A stretch of 64,000 nt of DNA, from NCBI GenBank assembly GCA_964459995.1, contig CAYWOR010000013.1, forward strand, positions 13,873 through 77,872, written 5' to 3'. Positions 59,755-64,000 of the stretch are shown here, piece by piece. Origin of the DNA: CAZSHG01 sp964459995 (GTDB lineage Bacteria > UBP14 > UBA6098). Position 1 is the first letter of the stretch. Every line of letters starts with the position of its first letter. The translations under genes and the position numbers were made by a program. Under the pieces are notes generated by a model. That model was not told the origin of the DNA, made no database searches, and saw only the letters and a list, made by a program, of their open reading frames with translations.

Positions 59755-59817
59755 ATAGTCGGCGAATGTGCTATTAAGGTTAGCAAACGCCGTTTTGTTA
59801 AGATACCGGCCGAGTAG
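59755..59817 (+). pseudogene. Fossil of the tyrS 3' end
   Basis: Twenty-one codons read IVGECAIKVSKRRFVKIPAE and a TAG stop; the true tyrS end at 56603-56665 reads IAGECVIKVGKRRFIKIQAE and TAG. Fifteen of 20 residues and 50 of 63 bases are identical. There is no upstream tyrS sequence at the fossil. It marks the left border of a tandem duplication that made paralog B. It also lies where a promoter for paralog B would be; no clear promoter is seen. Confidence 0.92.
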
Positions 59818-59839
59818 TTTTTACCGAAAGTGAGATTAA

Positions 59840-62746
59840 ATGAGAAGTGAGAGTCTTAAAGCATTATTAGCGCTCTTGGTCCTAATAACGGCAGTTTTCG
59901 CGGTGGATGTCCCCGTAACTGTGGCGGCAGGCCATCAGACAGGCCCCGCGGCGGCAGGGATGTCGAACCGCACCCTCGTCGCGTGGACAGACGCCCGTGC
60001 CGGAACAGCCAACAAGAACATTTACGGCAATATCGTGCTCAGCGATGGTAGCTTCATTAGCACGGATATGCCTTTCTGCACCGACGGCAGTATGCAGTAT
60101 GATGTCGCTGTGGCGGCCGGTGCGAGGTTCGTAGTCGTTTGGGTCGATGAGCGGTCGGGAAATCCGGAAATCCGCGCACTTCAGGTCAATTCGGACGGCA
60201 CGATGCCTTATCCGGATTTTGCGGTAACTACCACCACGAATATAAAAGCTGTTCCGTCAGCTGTCGCGATTGGGAATGACATCCTTATTGTTTGGCGCGA
60301 GGAAATGACGAATATGCAAATCCGCGGGCACAGACTTTCCTGGAATGGCACACAGTATGTTCCCGCCGGCACCACCTTCAATATCTCCCCGGGTGGGTCA
60401 TACAACGCCTATAATCCAAAGGTTTCCACCGGTGGAAGCGAGTTCCTCGTTGTTTGGTCGGATATGGTTACCGGCGCGCAGGGCGGAATTATCGCACAAA
60501 GGGTGAACACCTCCGGAACTCTCGTCGGAGACACGATTGCGGTAGCGATTTATTATTACCCCGCGCCGCCTCAAACCCCAGCTGTTGCTTGGGACGGCAC
60601 ACAGTGGCTTGTAGTTTGGAATGTCAATATCACAACTCCGGGAAGCGACCATAACGTTTACGGTCAATATGTTTCCTCCTCGGGAACGCTGTCCGGTTCG
60701 ATGCTAAGCATCGCAACGGTGGGGACTTCCAACGAAACCCGCCCGTCGCTTTCCTTCGACGGAATCGGTTTTCTCGTTTGCTGGCAGGCCACACAACCGA
60801 CTTTATACACAGATGTTTACGGATGTCGTGTTACCGGAAGCGTTGTTGGAACCTCCGAGCCATTTTCCTTCGGCACGAACAACGAGAATTATCCAGCGGC
60901 TTGCTGGAACGGCACCTACCACGATATTTTCTGGGAAGATTTTCGCAATACTTATAACTACGATATTTACATGAGCAGATGGGATCAAACCCCTTGGGAC
61001 GGCCCCTCGGCGACCCCGATTCGCCCTGCCGACATGGGCGGAAGCACATGCCCACGTCAGGAAGCGGTGATGTTCCTCCACGACCCCGACGGAATCAACA
61101 CTTCGACAATTCAATTCGACGCTAACGGCACGGTGGTTGGCATTGCCGATCCGAGATTGTCCTATGCCAACGACACATTGCGGTTCAGCCCCTCCGCCGA
61201 TTGGCCGGTGGGCACATGGATAACCTGTTGTCTTAACAGAGCGGAGGATATGACAGGTTTGGATATCGCAAATCCTGTCTGCTGGGATTTCATGATAGAC
61301 CATACAAATCCGGTTTGGGGAACCAGAAGCCCCGGTGTGGGCGAGTTGGTTAATGCCGGCGCGATTCCTGTAACAATAAATGTCAGCGATGCCGGTTGCG
61401 GAGTTTCCACGGACAGCATGGGGTTCCGCGTGATGGGCAATTGGTATTACCACGGCCTTTCGCCGGCGGTCAGCTGGAACGGCCTTCAGATGCAATTCAA
61501 TCCGGGCGAAATCAGCATGGCTTTCGAGCCTTTCGATACATACACCGTTTGCGCCACAGTCCGCGACAGAGCGGAATTCTGCGGGCATAACCGTATTGAA
61601 ACCTGCTGGGAATTCTACACCGAGGGGAATAAAATCTACGGCAAGGTCGATCTCGGCGGGACTATGGACGAATCCGGCGCAACTGTCGAGGTTTCTGTCG
61701 GAGACAGCATTTGGACTGATATAACCGATTCGCATGGAAATTACAGCATCCCCGGTGTTCAGGAAGTTCCCGGAGTTACGGTTAGAGCTTTCAAGACCGG
61801 TTATGCCGATTCTTCCGTGACAATCGACATGTCGTCAGGCGGCGCTCGAAGAATCGATTTTCTGCTTTATCCCGTTGTAAATCTCTTCTTCTCCGATTTC
61901 GAGATAGACAACGGCGGCCTCGATACATTGCGTTTTCCGAATAGTTATAACGATTGGCGATGGGGTTCTCCCACCGACGGCCCGGGTTCTGCCTATAGCG
62001 GCGATAAATGCTGGGCGACGATGCTTCATTCGGACTACAACGACTCGAGCCGAAGCAGGCTAAGACTCGGCCCGATTACCTTGCCCGCAGGCTCTTCGCC
62101 GATTCTCAGCTGGTGGCAATGGTATAGATTCCAGGCGAGGAATGCTTCCGGATACCATGACGGCGGCAACATCAAGCTTTGGCGCTCCCCGACCGACTCG
62201 ACAATACTTGTCCCAGATCGTGCATATACAGGGAATCAGAGCCAGTGGAATCAGCTAATAAGATATCAGACAAGTTACGCCGGACACAACTCGGGAAATT
62301 ATTGGCACAAGGTCAATGTCAATCTATCAGCATGGGCGGGGCAAACGGTTTATATATCGTGGGATTTCGGAAGTAGCACGACAAACACCGAGTCCGGATG
62401 GTTCATCGACGATGTTTCCATCGGATATATCAGCTATATAAACATCGATGAGCCGATCGAGCTTCCCAAAAAGGCAACCTTGCGCGCCTACCCCAACCCC
62501 TTCAACTCCTCGGTGCGAATTGACATCGATGATTGGTCTTCCATCACAACGCCCCTACGTATCGAGATTTACGATGTCGTAGGCCGACGTGTCGATGTCA
62601 TTACGAAAAATCCGCAGGGCGATGCAAAGAGTGTGCATGAGGGTTCTTTTACGTGGGTTCCCGATCCTTCGCTTCCTTCGGGCGTTTATCTCGTGCGTCT
62701 GGCAAAAAGCGAGATAGCGCCGGTTAAGGTGATGCTCATAAAATAG
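59840..62746 (+). CDS. Giant exported protein, paralog B, with sorting domain
   Basis: 968 residues. Signal peptide to about residue 21. Domain order as in paralog A: propeller-like repeats (LVAWTDARAGTAN, FVVVWVDERSGNP, FLVVWSDMV, WLVVWNVNI), Ig-like domains with DAGCGVSTDSMGFRVMG, a regulatory-like domain and a MAM-like sandwich ending GWFIDDV. After this it differs: the last 90 residues are a sorting domain (RAYPNPFNSSVRIDI, LRIEIYDVVGRRVDVI, LPSGVYLVRL, final MLIK). So the two paralogs have different C-termini. Probably cell-surface or released. A strong terminator follows. Confidence 0.85.
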   Translation: MRSESLKALLALLVLITAVFAVDVPVTVAAGHQTGPAAAGMSNRTLVAWTDARAGTANKNIYGNIVLSDGSFISTDMPFCTDGSMQYDVAVAAGARFVVVWVDERSGNPEIRALQVNSDGTMPYPDFAVTTTTNIKAVPSAVAIGNDILIVWREEMTNMQIRGHRLSWNGTQYVPAGTTFNISPGGSYNAYNPKVSTGGSEFLVVWSDMVTGAQGGIIAQRVNTSGTLVGDTIAVAIYYYPAPPQTPAVAWDGTQWLVVWNVNITTPGSDHNVYGQYVSSSGTLSGSMLSIATVGTSNETRPSLSFDGIGFLVCWQATQPTLYTDVYGCRVTGSVVGTSEPFSFGTNNENYPAACWNGTYHDIFWEDFRNTYNYDIYMSRWDQTPWDGPSATPIRPADMGGSTCPRQEAVMFLHDPDGINTSTIQFDANGTVVGIADPRLSYANDTLRFSPSADWPVGTWITCCLNRAEDMTGLDIANPVCWDFMIDHTNPVWGTRSPGVGELVNAGAIPVTINVSDAGCGVSTDSMGFRVMGNWYYHGLSPAVSWNGLQMQFNPGEISMAFEPFDTYTVCATVRDRAEFCGHNRIETCWEFYTEGNKIYGKVDLGGTMDESGATVEVSVGDSIWTDITDSHGNYSIPGVQEVPGVTVRAFKTGYADSSVTIDMSSGGARRIDFLLYPVVNLFFSDFEIDNGGLDTLRFPNSYNDWRWGSPTDGPGSAYSGDKCWATMLHSDYNDSSRSRLRLGPITLPAGSSPILSWWQWYRFQARNASGYHDGGNIKLWRSPTDSTILVPDRAYTGNQSQWNQLIRYQTSYAGHNSGNYWHKVNVNLSAWAGQTVYISWDFGSSTTNTESGWFIDDVSIGYISYINIDEPIELPKKATLRAYPNPFNSSVRIDIDDWSSITTPLRIEIYDVVGRRVDVITKNPQGDAKSVHEGSFTWVPDPSLPSGVYLVRLAKSEIAPVKVMLIK

Positions 62747-62766
62747 AACTGTCCGAATCTTCTCGG

Positions 62767-62797
62767 AAAGGCGGCTCGAAAGGGCCGCCTTTTTTTC
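62767..62797 (+). terminator. Terminator of paralog B
   Basis: 9-nt arms AAAGGCGGC (62767-62775) and its complement (62784-62792), 8-nt loop, seven T. Confidence 0.88.
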
Positions 62798-62933
62798 AAA
62801 TCTCGCACAAACATTCTTTATGATAAGCTACGAAAAATTTCAATAGGTGCTTGACAAGCTAAAAAATAACCTTAGATTATAATTAAGAGACAATTTTTAA
62901 CAAAGGCTAAACAAGCCACAAAAAGGAGAAATA

Positions 62934-64000
62934 ATGAAAAAGCTTTCCTTGTTGATCCTTCTTTTCCTGCCGGTTTTACTTTTGGGTGATGTCATTTTCG
63001 ACGAGGTTTACAGCGATATCGAAGACCCTGTCGAAATCGTTTTCGCAATGGACACTTCAGGGTCGATGTATGGCAGTATAGTAGGGGTCAGAGACAATGT
63101 CCTCGCCTTTGCGAGCGGCCTTAGCGATTCGGGAATTTCATGCAGATTCGGTGCGGTAACCTTTGGAGACGGCACCAATGTATGGGATTTTGACACAATG
63201 GCCTCGGGATACACTATGACATCATCTGCCATTGAATTTCAAGCGAGAGTTGCAGGAATTGGTGCATCCGGCGGAGGCGATGGCCCCGAGACATCTCTCG
63301 ACGCCATGTTCGACGGTGCGACACTTTATGATTGGTCGCCCGATACACAACGCGTCATGGTGATGTATACCGATGCCCCCTTCCACTATCTCGGTGACGG
63401 CACACCGTGGTCGCATGTTACCCTCGATGAGACAATAGACGAGTTGCTTGAACGTGAGGTAATCCTTTATACGATAACACGTTCCTATGTGGATTCGATT
63501 AATCTTATCTACGCCGCTATGGCTGAAACCACGGGCGGAATAAATTTCCTGCTTCCGTATTCGAGGCGCGGGATAACAACTGAAACATGGGCCGAGGTTT
63601 TCGCCACGATTAAAAATGACATCACCGAGCGACAGCAGGCCAATAATTTACATGGGTTGGAAGTTAATATCAGAGGGCTTGCCGATGTCGAACTTGTTTC
63701 GATCGAGATAGCCGATCTGGAACCGGGTCTTCTATATGGGCCTAATATGATTGACCTTTCCGGTCCTGAATTTATCGGTCTCGATTCTATCCAGATTACT
63801 TGGGTTTTTAACGATCCGAATAATTTGGGGATCACATCGACATCTTATCGAGTGCTTCTTAACACTTCGGCTCGAACATTCGAAAAACCGGGTTTTCTCG
63901 AATTCCCTGTGAAAATCACCGATAATATACAATTCCCCGCCGCTCTCGCCCTCACCGCTTACCCGAACCCCTTCAATTCGGCGGTTGCTATCTCCGCGCC
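62934..64000 (+). CDS. Exported von Willebrand factor A protein, cut by window end
   Basis: At least 355 residues; the frame is still open at the window end. Signal peptide to about residue 18 (VLLLGD). The vWA domain begins VEIVFAMDTSGSMYG, where DTSGS (about residues 38-42) is the MIDAS metal site, and continues through FGAVTFGDG, GGGDGPETSLDAM (third MIDAS residues) and VMVMYTDAPFHY. A beta-rich domain follows, and the last visible codons are LTAYPNPFNSAVAISA, the start of a sorting domain. AAAGGAG ribosome site; a TTGACA/TATAAT pair upstream is badly spaced (21 nt). Likely a surface protein binding another protein through a metal ion. Confidence 0.85.
   Translation, partial: MKKLSLLILLFLPVLLLGDVIFDEVYSDIEDPVEIVFAMDTSGSMYGSIVGVRDNVLAFASGLSDSGISCRFGAVTFGDGTNVWDFDTMASGYTMTSSAIEFQARVAGIGASGGGDGPETSLDAMFDGATLYDWSPDTQRVMVMYTDAPFHYLGDGTPWSHVTLDETIDELLEREVILYTITRSYVDSINLIYAAMAETTGGINFLLPYSRRGITTETWAEVFATIKNDITERQQANNLHGLEVNIRGLADVELVSIEIADLEPGLLYGPNMIDLSGPEFIGLDSIQITWVFNDPNNLGITSTSYRVLLNTSARTFEKPGFLEFPVKITDNIQFPAALALTAYPNPFNSAVAISA

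Noticed and set aside
60803..61735. 310-codon open frame opposite paralog B
   Set aside because: Shadow of the coding strand; a similar one opposite paralog A arises from the same homologous sequence.

Overview
The window looks like a chromosomal segment of an uncultured, Gram-negative, anaerobic or microaerophilic bacterium of the Fibrobacterota-Chlorobiota-Bacteroidota (FCB) kind. This is inferred from several secreted proteins ending in a 'YPNPFNS' type C-terminal sorting domain (type IX secretion style), many lipoprotein signal peptides, an O-antigen ligase and Mla-type lipid transport genes. Anaerobic defence genes (superoxide reductase, rubrerythrin, Prx6-type peroxiredoxin under a PerR regulator) and butyrate kinase fit an oxygen-sensitive fermenter. 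I cannot name the phylum from sequence reading alone. No phage, CRISPR array, tRNA or rRNA gene was seen; one tmRNA gene is present.

Layout. 1-1.8 kb: minus-strand oxidative stress operon perR, small HTH, peroxiredoxin, dfx (cut by the window edge), with a promoter and a 21-bp palindromic operator. 2-4.6 kb: VOC protein, YigZ, lipid-anchored thioredoxin-like protein and an unusual thioredoxin reductase. 4.6-9 kb: minus-strand hisS with a membrane protein, a PHP phosphoesterase, rubrerythrin and an exported protein. 9-16 kb: coaD, a hydrolase, an orphan aconitase-family protein, PrsW-type protease, PfkB kinase and two tandem CNNM/CorC transporters. 16-30 kb: large exported proteins and lipoproteins mixed with RNA methyltransferases (SpoU type, rsmI), butyrate kinase and a CPBP protein. 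30-32 kb: DMT exporter, ssrA, and a toxin-antitoxin pair framed by a 28-nt direct repeat. 32-41 kb: a minus-strand metabolic run (HIT, plsC, leuC-type, leuD-type, accB, pilT, accC, membrane glycosyltransferase, isocitrate/isopropylmalate dehydrogenase). 41-49 kb: corA, glutamine synthetase, a candidate structured RNA, a sorted exported protein, a 21-bp phased repeat, a lipoprotein, cysS and a second toxin-antitoxin pair. 49-55 kb: envelope genes, with a glycosyltransferase, O-antigen ligase and cdsA diverging from mlaE-mlaF-mlaD. 55-64 kb: tyrS followed by two very large paralogous exported proteins and a von Willebrand A protein cut by the window end.

The most informative sequence-level observations are: (1) a 21-codon fossil of the tyrS 3' end between the two giant paralogs, showing that they arose by a tandem duplication that carried the tyrS tail along; (2) a C-terminal module shared by one giant paralog and an unrelated glycine-rich exported protein, standing where the sorting domain would be; (3) eight genes whose promoters lie only 6-10 nt before the start codon, pointing to frequent leaderless transcripts; (4) a toxin-antitoxin islet bracketed by direct repeats just after ssrA; (5) an eight-unit, 21-bp repeat with A- and T-tracts in helical phase; (6) a candidate ncRNA with its own promoter downstream of glnA. 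No single large new multi-gene system stood out; the novelty is in these separate items.
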